Positions 45,717-55,521 are shown, counted from the first letter of the stretch. The stretch is DNA of 64,000 nt from Lederbergia sp. NSJ-179 (GCF_022867885.1 NZ_JALIFP010000001.1:186001-250000); one strand, 5' to 3'. A program made the numbers and translations. The notes: generated from the letters alone by a model not told the origin.

Positions 45717-46826
45717 TTGCCACTGAAAACACTGAAAAAAACAGCCCCTGATTTTATCTTGATATTGTCCACAATGCTTTTATTAGCCATCGGGTTAATT
45801 ATGGTGTATAGTGCAAGCGCCATATGGGCGGACTATAAATTTTCCGACTCATTTTTCTTTGCGAAGCGCCAGTTTCTTTTTGCCGCACTCGGCATTGTGG
45901 CCATGTTTGTGATTATGAATGTGGATTATTGGGTTCTAAAAAAATGGTCCAAGCCCCTAATGATCCTATGTTTTTTGTTATTGATTTTAGTTATTATTCC
46001 AGGCATTGGGATGGAACGAAATGGATCAAGAAGCTGGCTAGGTGTCGGCGCCTTTTCTATCCAGCCTTCAGAGTTTATGAAGTTGGCGATGATTGCTTTT
46101 TTAGCGAAATTTCTTTCAGAGAGACAGCGTTATATTACAACGATTAAAAAAGGGTTACTGCCATCGCTTTCGCTTGTGTTTCTGGCATTTGGTTTTATTA
46201 TGCTGCAACCGGATTTAGGAACAGGGACTGTTATGGTAGGGACTTGCATGATTATGATTTTTATTGCGGGTGCGAGGGTGTTTCATTTCGTCATATTAGG
46301 TCTAATCGGGTTAGCTGGTTTTATAGGGCTGGTCATTTCAGCCCCCTATAGAATTGCTCGGATTACCTCCTTTTTAGACCCCTGGCAAGATCCATTGAAA
46401 AGCGGCTTTCAAATTATTCAATCGTTGTATGCAATTGGACCAGGCGGATTGTTTGGACTTGGGTTAGGTGAAAGCAGGCAAAAGTTTTTTTATCTACCAG
46501 AACCACAAACCGATTTTATATTTGCGGTCTTAGCGGAAGAATTGGGATTTATTGGAGGAAGTCTCATTCTTTTATTATTTGCCTTATTACTATGGCGAGG
46601 GATAAGGATCGCCCTTGGAGCTCCTGATTTGTTTGGAAGTTTTCTCGCTGTTGGCATAATATCTATGATAGCGATTCAGGTGATGATCAATGTCGGTGTT
46701 GTAACTGGTTTAATGCCTGTTACAGGGATAACTCTCCCGTTTCTCAGTTATGGCGGTTCTTCATTAACTTTAATGTTGATGGCCGTTGGAATCCTTCTAA
46801 ACGTTAGCAGATACTCACGTGTATAA
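45717..46826 (+). CDS. spoVE: Stage V sporulation protein E (SEDS glycosyltransferase)
   Basis: 369-residue SEDS-family membrane protein with about ten helices, the glycan polymerase partner of SpoVD in cortex synthesis. Highly similar to B. subtilis SpoVE: IGLIMVYSASA start, RNGSRSWLGVGAFSIQPSE loop, and the catalytic region around PEPQTDFIFAVLAEELGF and LPFLSYGGSS. TTG 45717 follows GAGGTG by 9 bases; an upstream TTG (45693) precedes that site. Downstream terminator separates it from murG. Confidence 0.95.
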   Translation: MPLKTLKKTAPDFILILSTMLLLAIGLIMVYSASAIWADYKFSDSFFFAKRQFLFAALGIVAMFVIMNVDYWVLKKWSKPLMILCFLLLILVIIPGIGMERNGSRSWLGVGAFSIQPSEFMKLAMIAFLAKFLSERQRYITTIKKGLLPSLSLVFLAFGFIMLQPDLGTGTVMVGTCMIMIFIAGARVFHFVILGLIGLAGFIGLVISAPYRIARITSFLDPWQDPLKSGFQIIQSLYAIGPGGLFGLGLGESRQKFFYLPEPQTDFIFAVLAEELGFIGGSLILLLFALLLWRGIRIALGAPDLFGSFLAVGIISMIAIQVMINVGVVTGLMPVTGITLPFLSYGGSSLTLMLMAVGILLNVSRYSRV

Positions 46827-46853
46827 TAGAGCTCTGTACAGAGTTCTATTTTT
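46826..46853 (+). terminator. Intrinsic terminator of spoVE
   Basis: TAGAGCTCTG/CAGAGTTCTA stem (G-T pairs) with a TA loop and a TTTTT tail. It begins at the last base of the stop codon. Confidence 0.85.
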
Positions 46854-47000
46854 ATGCCTATTTTTAGATTTGATGTTTTTATTACATTTAAACAACATAT
46901 GATGCTGAACACTTTATTATGGAGTAAAATATAGTAAGATAATGATTAGGTTATTTTTTTGGGTCGTGAAGTAGAGATTGATGAAGACTGAGGTGGAAAT

Positions 47001-48101
47001 ATGAGAATAGTTGTCACTGGCGGTGGAACGGGTGGTCATATTTATCCAGCACTTGCCTTAATACGGACAATTAAGCAACGATATCCAGAAACAGAATTTT
47101 TATATATCGGTACACAGAAAGGATTGGAAGCAGATATCGTCCGAAGAGAAAATATATCTTTTGAAGCCATTCATATAACAGGATTTAAACGATCCCTATC
47201 CTTTGAAAATATTAAAACAATCTTTCGTTTTCTAAAAGGCGTAAAGGATAGTAAAACGATCCTTAAAAAATTTCATCCAGATGTCGTGATTGGAACGGGT
47301 GGATATGTTTGTGGACCAGTCGTGTATGCTGCCGCTAAAAAGAAAATCCCTACCATTATTCACGAGCAAAATAGTGTTCCAGGATTAACGAACAAGTTTT
47401 TGAGTCGCTATGTGGATAAGGTTGCCGTATGCTTTAAAGAAGTAGAAGAATTTTTTCCAAAAAATAAAGTAATTTTAACAGGGAATCCACGTGCTTCAGA
47501 AGTAGTTGGGACAAGAAAACCTGGTATATTAAAAGCGCTTGGGTTGAAGGAAGGGATACCAACGGTCCTCATTACAGGGGGAAGTAGAGGAGCGAGACCA
47601 ATTAATGAAGCTGTTCTAAAATCTTTAAGCTCATTATCGAGAAGACCCTATCAAATTATATATGTGACTGGTCAAATACATTACGATCATGTGATGGAGG
47701 AAGCTTCTTTACTAGGGAAACAATCCAATATAGCCATTGTTCCGTTTATCCATGATATGCAAAAGGTTCTAACATCCATTGATGTGGTTGTCGGGAGAGC
47801 TGGGGCCACATCACTTGCAGAAATTACTGCCATTGGAATACCCTCTATTTTAGTTCCAAGTCCCTATGTAACAAATAATCATCAAGAAAAAAATGCACAA
47901 ACATTAGTTGAACATGGAGCTGCCATCATGCTATTGGAGAGGGAATTATCGAGTAAACAGTTTTTAGAGTCATTAGATTCCATCATGTTAAATGATGAAA
48001 AGAGAAAGATGATGGGGGATGCTTCAAGAAAACTAGGCATGCGCGATGCATCTGAAAGATTAACGAATCTTATGTTTCAATTAGTCAATCATCGCTTTTA
48101 G
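47001..48101 (+). CDS. murG: Undecaprenyl-PP-MurNAc-pentapeptide GlcNAc transferase MurG
   Basis: 366-residue membrane-associated GT-B transferase converting lipid I to lipid II. N-terminal [15 protein letters not shown] (residues ~7-21), the second G-loop [14 protein letters not shown] and the acceptor/donor region [11 protein letters not shown] (near residue 260) are present. GAGGTGG precedes ATG 47001. The stop codon (48099-48101) is shared with the end of a family A repeat, and murB, the next gene in B. subtilis, is missing here. Confidence 0.96.
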   Translation: MRIVVTGGGTGGHIYPALALIRTIKQRYPETEFLYIGTQKGLEADIVRRENISFEAIHITGFKRSLSFENIKTIFRFLKGVKDSKTILKKFHPDVVIGTGGYVCGPVVYAAAKKKIPTIIHEQNSVPGLTNKFLSRYVDKVAVCFKEVEEFFPKNKVILTGNPRASEVVGTRKPGILKALGLKEGIPTVLITGGSRGARPINEAVLKSLSSLSRRPYQIIYVTGQIHYDHVMEEASLLGKQSNIAIVPFIHDMQKVLTSIDVVVGRAGATSLAEITAIGIPSILVPSPYVTNNHQEKNAQTLVEHGAAIMLLERELSSKQFLESLDSIMLNDEKRKMMGDASRKLGMRDASERLTNLMFQLVNHRF

Positions 48102-48316
48102 AGGATGTTCAAAAAGTCCGGTAAAAATGACACTGTGAATTTCTTCGTTGGCTTGTTTCTCCGCTGCTCATGTATTAGGATAAGGAACTTCTGCTAAAAC
48201 CGCCCACGTCCTGTGGGCAACGCAGAAGTCAGTACATCCTGTACAAGTCCGCTGCTCGAAACTGCGCCGCCTCGAACTTCTTGGTCCTTTTTATCCTCCT
48301 TTTTGAACACGTACTT
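48100..48316 (-). repeat. Family A interspersed repeat, copy with hairpin cassette
   Basis: Inverted relative to the 31393 copy. Ends AGAGGATGTTCAAAAAG and CTTTTTGAACACGTACTT. Relative to 31393-31549 it carries an extra segment of about 70 bases (48178-48248) between TGTATTA and CCGCTGCTC, the nested hairpin cassette. It occupies the murG-divIB gap. Confidence 0.9.
48187..48244. other. Nested double-hairpin cassette in family A
   Basis: Outer stem ACTTCTGC (48187-48194) / GCAGAAGT (48222-48229) encloses linker TAAAACC and inner stem GCCCAC / GTGGGC with loop GTCCT (48208-48212), then AAC. A second hairpin GTAC-ATCCT-GTAC follows (48232-48244). The same layout recurs with different but still paired stems at 56341-56395. 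Confidence 0.8.
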
Positions 48317-48345
48317 TTAGAGGATTCGAAATGGGGGGCGTATCT

Positions 48346-49122
48346 ATGCAAAAAGGGAAGGTTTTATCATTAGAGGATAGGATACCAAAAATAAAAGAAC
48401 ATCGTAGGAGAAAAGCAAACAAAAGATTGATAAGTCTATTATCCTTATTCTTTTTGTTAATTGTTTTAGTTGTGTACTTTCAATCCCCTCTTAGTCATAT
48501 CAAGGAAATAGATATCCAAGGTAATAAAATCGCTTCTAAAGAAGAAATACTATCCATATCCGGTTTAAAACAAGGTGAAAATATATGGAAAATAAATAAA
48601 AAAAATGTGAAAAAAAATGTGAGGAAATTACCGGTAATTAAAGATATAGAGGTCAAAATGAAATTTCCTAATATCATCCAGGTTCACATAGTGGAATACT
48701 CAAGTATCGCATTGTTGGTGAAGGATAATCAGGTTCAGCCGGTTTTAGAAAATGGCCGTGTTCTTGAGAAGAAAAATAACCTTCTCTATAATGCTCCTAT
48801 TCTAACGAATTTTAAAGAGGGCAATGTATTAAAGGAATTAACTACACAACTAAAAAATATTCCGAAAGAAATTTTTTATTCTATTTCTGAAATCCAACAT
48901 GATCCTAAAAAAACAGATCCCTATCATATTTACCTATTTATGAATGATGGAAATGAAGTAAATGCAACGATTCCAACTTTGGCAGAAAAAATGGCTCATT
49001 ATCCCTCTGTTGTTGGACAGTTAGATCCAAATACAAAAGGAGTTATTGATTTTGAGGTGGGATCTTTTTTTAAAGCATATGAGACAGAGGGAGAGGATAT
49101 GAATGAGGAGGGTGAGGGGTAA
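48346..49122 (+). CDS. divIB: Cell division protein DivIB (FtsQ)
   Basis: 258-residue bitopic divisome protein with a basic cytoplasmic tail, one membrane helix (LISLLSLFFLLIVLVVYF, residues ~29-46) and a POTRA domain (about 52-122: IKEIDIQGNKIASKEEIL start). The beta domain and acidic tail come last. It stabilises FtsL/DivIC and PBP2B. ATG 48346 has GGGGGGCG 8 bases upstream; ATG 48331 lies within the site. It overlaps ylxW by 20 bases. Confidence 0.93.
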   Translation: MQKGKVLSLEDRIPKIKEHRRRKANKRLISLLSLFFLLIVLVVYFQSPLSHIKEIDIQGNKIASKEEILSISGLKQGENIWKINKKNVKKNVRKLPVIKDIEVKMKFPNIIQVHIVEYSSIALLVKDNQVQPVLENGRVLEKKNNLLYNAPILTNFKEGNVLKELTTQLKNIPKEIFYSISEIQHDPKKTDPYHIYLFMNDGNEVNATIPTLAEKMAHYPSVVGQLDPNTKGVIDFEVGSFFKAYETEGEDMNEEGEG

Positions 49123-49807
49123 ATATGTCATTTTTTCCTTTGTGTTTCTTATATTTGGATTTATACTCGCATTCTCTTACAGTCAAGCCGGAAAAGACAA
49201 GCACTTAAATGTCCAAATTACGGACAAGCAGTATAGAATGGAGAAGAATTTACGAAATCAATTGATCTCTATTCAAGGCCGAAATCAAGAACTACAAAAC
49301 GAATTGTATGAAAAACAGGATAATGTGAGACAAATTGAGAAGGAACTTTTCCAGGAAGAAGAATATTATCACACACTTGCTGCAGATGCGGAAAAATATC
49401 GGATGTTTTTAGGTAAAGTGAAGGTGAAAGGTCCGGGTGTCGAAATTTTACTTGAAGATGGAGAATATAAAAAAGAGGAGGATGCGAACAATTATCTTGT
49501 CCATGAACATCATGTCTTCAAGGTAGTAAATGAGTTGATCGTATCAGGGGCATCTGCTATAGCCATTAATGGTCAAAGGCTAAAGTCTGATTCTTACATT
49601 GTATGCTCAGGCCCAGTTATTACTGTGGATGGAAATCCTTTTCCCGCTCCTTTTAAAATTACTGCATTAGGAGACGCAGACGCTCTTATATCTGCAGTGA
49701 CATTAAAAGGAGGAGCTCGTGATCAAATCGTAAACGACAATATTATGTTCACGATTGAAAAGAAAAAACAAATTGTTTTGGATCCAGTATTGGGAGAATC
49801 GACATGA
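49103..49807 (+). CDS. ylxW: DUF881 protein YlxW
   Basis: 234-residue membrane-anchored DUF881 protein: N-terminal helix (residues ~8-27), coiled coil (about 40-100), then the DUF881 alpha/beta domain (KVKGPGVEILLEDGEY ... VNELIVSGASAIAINGQRL). It occurs in the dcw cluster of spore formers and its function is unknown. ATG 49103 overlaps divIB by 20 bases. The next gene, ylxX, is a tandem paralogue starting in its stop codon. Confidence 0.88.
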   Translation: MRRVRGKYVIFSFVFLIFGFILAFSYSQAGKDKHLNVQITDKQYRMEKNLRNQLISIQGRNQELQNELYEKQDNVRQIEKELFQEEEYYHTLAADAEKYRMFLGKVKVKGPGVEILLEDGEYKKEEDANNYLVHEHHVFKVVNELIVSGASAIAINGQRLKSDSYIVCSGPVITVDGNPFPAPFKITALGDADALISAVTLKGGARDQIVNDNIMFTIEKKKQIVLDPVLGEST

Positions 49808-50532
49808 TGACCAATAAGACTAAAATGTATTTTACAATGATCACATGTATTGTAGGATTTATGGTAGCCGTGCAATTTAATACCGTGCAAAAGCCAGAGG
49901 TTAGAGATACGAGGGATACGTGGGAGCTACGAGAAGCGATTAATAATGAAATGGATTTGCAATCAAAGCTTTTGCGAGAAGTTCGTCTCCAAGATAAAAA
50001 AATCCATGATTATTCTTCTGAATTGAAGGATAATAAAGAAGAGGTGCTAAAACAAACTATCTTAGAATTAAAGAAAGAAGCAGGTTTGACCAAAATGGAC
50101 GGTCCAGGAATTATTTTAACCATTAAAACAATAGATGATGATATGTTACTTGGACAACCACCACCACAAGTCTCTCCAGTTGTATTACAAAGATTGGTCA
50201 ATGAGTTAAATATGTATGGAGCCAAGCAAATAGCCATTGATGGTGAAAGATATATACATACAACGGTGATACGGGATATAAATGGTGAAACAAAAGTGGG
50301 AACTCATTCACTTAATAGATTTCCATTTCACATTCTCGTTCTGACTGAAAGTATGGAAATGGCTGAAAAATTGCATAACCGAATTCAAATATCACCTGTA
50401 CTTGATGACTTTTTCATTGATAATTTACAACTGGACGTGTCCGTTCCAGAAGAGTCCATTCAGTTGCCTGCGCATGTTGATCCGATTAGACTCAAGAATA
50501 TGGAGCCTGTGGAAGAAAAAGGAGATGGCTAA
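49804..50532 (+). CDS. ylxX: DUF881 protein YlxX
   Basis: 242-residue DUF881 paralogue of YlxW with the same layout: anchor helix (MYFTMITCIVGFMVAVQF), coiled coil and DUF881 core (KMDGPGIILTIKTIDDD ... VNELNMYGAKQIAIDGERY). The start overlaps the ylxW stop (ATGA). Its end overlaps sbp by 8 bases. Probably an envelope protein acting with YlxW; function unknown. Confidence 0.88.
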   Translation: MMTNKTKMYFTMITCIVGFMVAVQFNTVQKPEVRDTRDTWELREAINNEMDLQSKLLREVRLQDKKIHDYSSELKDNKEEVLKQTILELKKEAGLTKMDGPGIILTIKTIDDDMLLGQPPPQVSPVVLQRLVNELNMYGAKQIAIDGERYIHTTVIRDINGETKVGTHSLNRFPFHILVLTESMEMAEKLHNRIQISPVLDDFFIDNLQLDVSVPEESIQLPAHVDPIRLKNMEPVEEKGDG

Positions 50533-50890
50533 TTTGTTGCTTCCTATCATTGGACTCCTAATTGGGATATTGTTAGGTCTTTTAACAGATATACAAATTC
50601 CGGATGAATATGCCAATTACTTATCTATTGCTGTTTTGGCAGCTCTCGATACTTTATTCGGGGGAATTAGGGCCTATTTACAAAATTTATATGACAATCG
50701 CATATTTGTTTCAGGGTTTTTCTTTAATATTTTTCTTGCAGCAAGTTTAGCTTTTCTAGGAGTGCACCTTGGTGTAGACTTGTATTTAGCTGCAGTTTTT
50801 GCTTTTGGCATAAGATTATTTCAAAATATCGCCGTGATACGAAGAATCTTGCTTAATAAGTGGGGAAATACTAGAGAAAATTCGAAATAA
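50525..50890 (+). CDS. sbp: Small basic protein Sbp (DUF1290)
   Basis: 121-residue membrane protein with about four hydrophobic segments (LLLPIIGLLIGILLGLL; ISGFF-type and SLAFLGVHLGVDLYLAAVFAF) and a basic tail, matching Sbp of the B. subtilis dcw cluster. ATG 50525 has AAAAAGGAG just upstream within ylxX. The longer open frame from 50402 is coding for ylxX in another frame. Function unknown; always before ftsA. Confidence 0.9.
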   Translation: MANLLLPIIGLLIGILLGLLTDIQIPDEYANYLSIAVLAALDTLFGGIRAYLQNLYDNRIFVSGFFFNIFLAASLAFLGVHLGVDLYLAAVFAFGIRLFQNIAVIRRILLNKWGNTRENSK

Positions 50891-51019
50891 ATAGTATGAT
50901 AAACAGGAAATTTCTTTTAAATGACGAATTAATTAATTATGCATACTCAAGGATTGATAGTCGATGAAAAGGATAGAAAAAAGGAATAGAAATAGTAAGA
51001 AACAAGGGGGTGCCAGAGA

Positions 51020-52294
51020 ATGAACAACAGCGAAATATATGTCAGCTTAGACATTGGTACATCCTCAGTTAAGGTGATTATTGGGGAAATGTCCAATCAT
51101 TCGCTTAATATAATCGGAGTAGGTACCGCAAATTCAGAAGGAATTAGGAAAGGATCCATTGTGGATATTGATAAGACGGTTCATTCGATAAGGCGAGCTG
51201 TCGAGCAAGCTGAGAGAATGATTGGGATGCAAATTAATCAGGTGATTGTCGGAATTGCTGGAAATCAAGTAGGTCTTCAGCATTGTCACGGAGTAGTCGC
51301 GGTCTCTAGTGAAAATAGAGAGATTACAGATGAAGATGTTGCTAGAGTGATCGATGCAGCAGAAGTAGTTTCGATTCCTCCGGAAAGAGAAATTATTAAC
51401 ATTCTTCCCCATCAATTTATTGTCGATGGACTCGATGAAATTACAGATCCTCGGGGGATGATCGGTGTAAGGCTTGAAATGGAAGGGATTATTGTGACAG
51501 GTTCTAAAACGAATCTACATAATACTCTTCGCTGTGTTGAAAAGGCCGGCTTAGAAATCGTTGATATTGTCCTGAAGCCACTTGCCGTAGCTTCGGCTGC
51601 TTTATCAAAGGATGAACAAAGTTTAGGGACGGCGTTAATTGACATGGGTGGTGGGTCTACAACAATTGCAGTGTTTGAGCATGGGTACATAAGGGGGACC
51701 ACTGTCATACCTATTGGCGGAGATAATATTACAAAAGATTTGTCGATTGGTCTTAGAACGACGACAGAAGATGCTGAGAAGATTAAAAGGAAGTATGGAC
51801 ATGCCTATTATGATGATGCTTCTCGTGATGAGGTTTTTAGCGTACCGGTTATCGGAAGTGATCAACATCAACAATTTAATCAATTGGAATTGTCTGATAT
51901 AATTGAAGCAAGAGTACAAGAGATCTTTGAGCTTATTCAAAGTGAATTAGCCAATATGGGTGTCTCAGATTTACCTGGTGGAATTGTGTTGACAGGCGGT
52001 GCAGCTAATATTCCTGGTGTATTGGAATTAGCACAGGATATATTTCAAAACAGGGTGCGAATCGCTATCCCTGATTATATCGGGGTACGTGAACCTCAAT
52101 TTATCACGGCAGTTGGTCTCATTAAACATGCTTATAAGACAGCTAGACTAGAAGGGAGAAATATTAGTTCTTCCGCTGAATCATATGAGCAAACAGAACC
52201 TGTGAAAGTAACACAGAATAAAAAAACTGATAAAAATCCGGATGAAAAAATTACCGCAAAAGTAAAAAAGTTTTTTGGACACTTTTTCGAGTAG
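51020..52294 (+). CDS. ftsA: Cell division protein FtsA
   Basis: 424-residue actin-like ATPase tethering FtsZ to the membrane. ATPase phosphate loops are SLDIGTSSVKVIIGE (residues ~9-23), ALIDMGGGSTTI (about 204-215) and GIVLTGGAANIPGV. The 1C domain lies between. The C-terminal amphipathic helix (KVKKFFGHFFE) is the membrane-targeting sequence. AAGGGGGTGCC precedes ATG 51020. ftsZ follows after 37 bases. Confidence 0.97.
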   Translation: MNNSEIYVSLDIGTSSVKVIIGEMSNHSLNIIGVGTANSEGIRKGSIVDIDKTVHSIRRAVEQAERMIGMQINQVIVGIAGNQVGLQHCHGVVAVSSENREITDEDVARVIDAAEVVSIPPEREIINILPHQFIVDGLDEITDPRGMIGVRLEMEGIIVTGSKTNLHNTLRCVEKAGLEIVDIVLKPLAVASAALSKDEQSLGTALIDMGGGSTTIAVFEHGYIRGTTVIPIGGDNITKDLSIGLRTTTEDAEKIKRKYGHAYYDDASRDEVFSVPVIGSDQHQQFNQLELSDIIEARVQEIFELIQSELANMGVSDLPGGIVLTGGAANIPGVLELAQDIFQNRVRIAIPDYIGVREPQFITAVGLIKHAYKTARLEGRNISSSAESYEQTEPVKVTQNKKTDKNPDEKITAKVKKFFGHFFE

Positions 52295-52331
52295 GCATCC
52301 CAGTTAATGAACAAAATAGGAGGACTTGCCA

Positions 52332-53471
52332 ATGTTAGATTTCGATACTAATTTAGATTCTTTAGCGACCATTAAGGTAGTTGGAGTAGGTGGAGGCGGT
52401 AATAATGCGGTAAATAGAATGATTGAACACGATGTTCAAGGAGTAGAATTTATCGCTGTCAACACCGATGCACAAGCTCTGAATCTATCAAAAGCAGAAA
52501 CGAAAATGCAAATAGGAGCAAAGCTTACAAGAGGACTTGGTGCAGGGGCGAATCCTGAAGTAGGTAAAAAAGCTGCCGAAGAAAGTAAGGAACAAATTGA
52601 AGAGGCCCTCAAGGGGGCAGATATGGTATTTGTAACTGCAGGTATGGGCGGTGGAACTGGAACAGGAGCTGCACCTGTGATTGCGCAAATTGCGAAAGAT
52701 ATAGGTGCCTTGACTGTAGGTATTGTGACTAGACCTTTCACGTTTGAAGGAAGAAAACGTTCCAATCAAGCGAGTGGTGGAATTAGTAGCATGAAAGAAG
52801 CAGTAGATACATTGATTGTGATTCCGAATGATCGTTTACTTGAAATTGTAGATAAAAGTACTCCAATGCTTGAAGCATTTCGTGAGGCTGACAATGTTTT
52901 ACGTCAAGGGGTTCAAGGGATTTCGGAATTAATTGCTGTACCTGGATTAATTAACCTAGACTTTGCTGACGTCAAAACAATTATGACGAATAAAGGATCA
53001 GCATTAATGGGAATTGGGATTGCATCAGGAGAAAGCCGTGCGACAGAAGCAGCGAAAAAAGCTATATCTTCTCCATTGCTTGAAACATCCATCGATGGTG
53101 CGCAAGGTGTTTTGATGAATATTTCTGGAGGAAGCAATATAAGCCTATATGAAGTACAAGAAGCGGCGGACATTGTTGCTTCCGCATCAGATCATGAAGT
53201 TAATATGATTTTTGGATCTGTCATTAACGAAGATCTTAAAGATGAGATTGTGGTTACAGTGATTGCGACAGGTTTTGATGAGGTAGCAGCCAATTCGAAA
53301 AAATCTAGACCATCATTTGGCCAACCAAAGCCAAATGTGAATCAGCAGGAAAAAGCGACCACTCGTGAAGTGAAAAAAGAAGAACATCGCGAGCCCGTAC
53401 AATCAAACCAATCTGTTGAAGATACATTAGATATCCCAACATTTTTAAGAAATAGAAATAGAAGACGTTAA
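52332..53471 (+). CDS. ftsZ: Cell division GTPase FtsZ
   Basis: 379-residue tubulin-like GTPase forming the Z-ring. The nucleotide site starts at [14 protein letters not shown]. The tubulin signature [10 protein letters not shown] lies near residues 106-115, and the T7 synergy loop [11 protein letters not shown] near 206-216. A variable linker leads to the C-terminal peptide DIPTFLRNR, which binds FtsA and SepF. AGGAGG is 7 bases before ATG 52332; TTG 52326 is too close. Ends with a strong terminator. Confidence 0.98.
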   Translation: MLDFDTNLDSLATIKVVGVGGGGNNAVNRMIEHDVQGVEFIAVNTDAQALNLSKAETKMQIGAKLTRGLGAGANPEVGKKAAEESKEQIEEALKGADMVFVTAGMGGGTGTGAAPVIAQIAKDIGALTVGIVTRPFTFEGRKRSNQASGGISSMKEAVDTLIVIPNDRLLEIVDKSTPMLEAFREADNVLRQGVQGISELIAVPGLINLDFADVKTIMTNKGSALMGIGIASGESRATEAAKKAISSPLLETSIDGAQGVLMNISGGSNISLYEVQEAADIVASASDHEVNMIFGSVINEDLKDEIVVTVIATGFDEVAANSKKSRPSFGQPKPNVNQQEKATTREVKKEEHREPVQSNQSVEDTLDIPTFLRNRNRRR

Positions 53472-53483
53472 TAGGTTTAAAGT

Positions 53484-53516
53484 AAAAAACCAACCCTTTC
53501 GTGGGGTTGGTTTTTT
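53484..53516 (+). terminator. Intrinsic terminator of ftsZ
   Basis: AACCAACCC/GGGGTTGGTT stem with TTTCGT loop and TTTTTT tail; closes the dcw cluster. Confidence 0.93.
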
Positions 53517-53579
53517 GGTGTTTTTTTTGACAAACTTCGGCTAAACAAGTGAAAACTTCTGATTTTTTCATTACAGAAT

Positions 53580-53612
53580 TTGACACAATCCAAAATGCTT
53601 GTGTTCTATACT
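53580..53612 (+). promoter_or_regulatory. spoIIG promoter: long-spacer, Spo0A-type
   Basis: TTGACA (53580-53585) and TATACT (53607-53612) are separated by 21 bases. This is longer than normal for SigA and is the hallmark of the Spo0A-activated spoIIG promoter in B. subtilis. TTTGACAAA (53526-53534), one base from an inverted 0A box (TTCGACAAA), lies 45 bases upstream, and the -35 itself resembles a 0A box. Confidence 0.6.
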
Positions 53613-53676
53613 TTTATATAATGTTTTAGACGGAAAGGGATATTTCGCTTTAGTATGAAAGTGGGAGGGGGTCTAT

Positions 53677-54603
53677 TTGGTTGTTTATCTTGACATTATC
53701 TGGTTATTAAACTTTCTTATAGACAGCTTTCTTTTATGGGCAACATCTATTTATTTAAAAAGAAAAATTCATCCTTTCAAAATTTTATTAGGCGGATTGT
53801 TAGGATCTTTAGTCATTTTAATGGCCATGACTCCGATCTCAACATGGTCCACTCATCCGTTCATGAAAGGAATTTTATCGGTGTTGATGGTTTGGATCAC
53901 ATTTGGTTATAAAAGAGTATCCACATTCTTCGCCTCCTTATTTACCTTTTATTTTGCTACTTTTTTAATGGGAGGCATTTTAATAGGGGCACATTATTTT
54001 TTATCGTTTCATTTGGATTTCAGAACCTCTGTTGCGATAGAAACTGTACGAGGATATGGCGATCCGATTAGCTGGTTGTTTTTGGCAGGCGCTTTTCCGG
54101 TCGCTTGGTATTTTTCTAAAACAAGAATCAATCATTTAACCAAAACAAGTATTCAATATGATGTTCTCTATGATGTCTATATTATGATCAATGAAATTGA
54201 AGTAGAGCTAAAGGGATTAATTGACAGTGGAAACCAATTATACGACCCAATTTCAAAAAAGCCAGTTATGATCGTATCGATTGAACCGTTTCAAAACGAT
54301 TTGCCAGAGGAAGTGCAGGCAGTTGCGGATGGTCAAAATGATCTGTATACAGCTTCCGCTACATTGCCAACAGAATGGACTCATATTATGCGTCTCATCC
54401 CTGCTAAAACTTTAGGAAAAAACAATCAACTTCTATGTGCATTCAAACCGGAAAAAGTAATGATAAAAGAAGAAAATGGCAGAAATATTGAAAAGGATGT
54501 TCTGCTTGTATTTACAACCCAACAATTATCAGGTGATGGAACATTCCAATGCATTTTACATCCACAGATGGCTTCGGGTGTTGTCATTGATTCAGCATCA
54601 TAA
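53677..54603 (+). CDS. spoIIGA: Sporulation sigma-E processing aspartic protease SpoIIGA
   Basis: 308-residue membrane protease that activates pro-SigE after the SpoIIR signal from the forespore. The N-terminal half has about five membrane helices. The C-terminal domain holds the aspartic protease motif LKGLIDSGNQL (Asp near residue 183), then P in PISKKPVMIV. TTG 53677 has GGGAGGGGG upstream. sigE follows after 22 bases. Confidence 0.94.
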   Translation: MVVYLDIIWLLNFLIDSFLLWATSIYLKRKIHPFKILLGGLLGSLVILMAMTPISTWSTHPFMKGILSVLMVWITFGYKRVSTFFASLFTFYFATFLMGGILIGAHYFLSFHLDFRTSVAIETVRGYGDPISWLFLAGAFPVAWYFSKTRINHLTKTSIQYDVLYDVYIMINEIEVELKGLIDSGNQLYDPISKKPVMIVSIEPFQNDLPEEVQAVADGQNDLYTASATLPTEWTHIMRLIPAKTLGKNNQLLCAFKPEKVMIKEENGRNIEKDVLLVFTTQQLSGDGTFQCILHPQMASGVVIDSAS

Positions 54604-54625
54604 TTCAAACAAAGGAGGATAAAGG

Positions 54626-55345
54626 ATGAAGCATTTTCGGTTACGGATTCAATATTATTGGTATCGTCTACTTATCAAGCTTGGGATGAAATCAGATGAG
54701 ATCTTCTATATTGGGGGAAGTGAGGCGTTACCACCTCCTTTAACAAAGGATGAGGAAGAGGTCTTATTAGAGAAACTTCCTCATGGCGATAAAACAGCGA
54801 GATCAATGTTAATTGAAAGAAATTTACGCCTTGTTGTCTATATTGCCAGGAAATTTGAAAATACGGGGATTAATATTGAGGATTTGATTAGTATTGGAAC
54901 GATTGGTTTGATTAAAGCCGTTAATACCTTTAATCCCGAGAGAAAAATTAAGCTTGCTACATACGCTTCTCGCTGTATTGAAAATGAAATTCTAATGTAC
55001 CTTAGGAGAAATAATAAAACAAGATCTGAGGTTTCATTTGATGAACCATTAAATATTGATTGGGATGGGAATGAATTACTTTTATCAGATGTTATGGGAA
55101 CGGAAGAAGATATTGTCACAAAGGATTTGGAAGCGAATGTGGACAAAAAGCTGCTTTTAACGGCTTTAGAGAAATTATCAGCTCGAGAAAAACAGATTAT
55201 GGAATTAAGATTTGGTTTAAATGGCGGCATGGAAAAAACCCAAAAAGATGTAGCAGACCAATTAGGCATTTCTCAATCGTATATTTCAAGACTTGAAAAA
55301 AGAATTATTAAAAGACTTCGAAAAGAATTTAATAAAATGGTATAA
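54626..55345 (+). CDS. sigE: RNA polymerase sigma factor SigE (mother cell, pro-form)
   Basis: 239-residue pro-sigma factor. The N-terminal ~27 residues ([20 protein letters not shown]) form the membrane-binding prosequence removed by SpoIIGA. Region 2 includes [17 protein letters not shown] and [17 protein letters not shown]; region 4 has the helix-turn-helix [35 protein letters not shown] precedes the ATG. It drives early mother-cell genes, probably including spoVD and ylbJ in this window. Confidence 0.97.
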   Translation: MKHFRLRIQYYWYRLLIKLGMKSDEIFYIGGSEALPPPLTKDEEEVLLEKLPHGDKTARSMLIERNLRLVVYIARKFENTGINIEDLISIGTIGLIKAVNTFNPERKIKLATYASRCIENEILMYLRRNNKTRSEVSFDEPLNIDWDGNELLLSDVMGTEEDIVTKDLEANVDKKLLLTALEKLSAREKQIMELRFGLNGGMEKTQKDVADQLGISQSYISRLEKRIIKRLRKEFNKMV

Positions 55346-55456
55346 CGAATCGAAAAAATAAATTTTCGAAAAATATTTTGCTTGTAAAAAGACGGATAAA
55401 TCGGATGTGGACAAGAACTATCTTGTTTCGCTTCTATTTTTAATAAAAATGTGGAT

Positions 55457-55484
55457 GCATAGATTTCCCTTCCAAGGAGATACT
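55457..55484 (+). promoter_or_regulatory. Probable SigF promoter of sigG
   Basis: GCATA (55457-55461), 14-base spacer, GGAGATACT (55476-55484), matching the SigF pattern (GYATA / GGnnAnAnT). sigG is known to be SigF-transcribed in the forespore, and the position 38 bases before the TTG start fits. Confidence 0.65.
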
Positions 55485-55499
55485 GAATTTTGTAATCAG

Positions 55500-55512
55500 C
55501 TCCTGCAAGGAG
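55500..55512 (+). promoter_or_regulatory. SD-sequestering hairpin in the sigG leader
   Basis: CTCCT (55500-55504), loop GCA, AGGAG (55508-55512). The 3' arm is the core of the sigG Shine-Dalgarno sequence (AAGGAGGG, 55507-55514), so folding would mask it. Combined with a TTG start this predicts weak translation. Confidence 0.6.
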
Positions 55513-55521
55513 GGAAAAGAG

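Noticed and set aside
53617-53622. TATAAT as the -10 of spoIIGA
   Set aside because: No -35 at 16-18 bases; the TTGACA/TATACT pair with a long spacer fits the known spoIIG design better.
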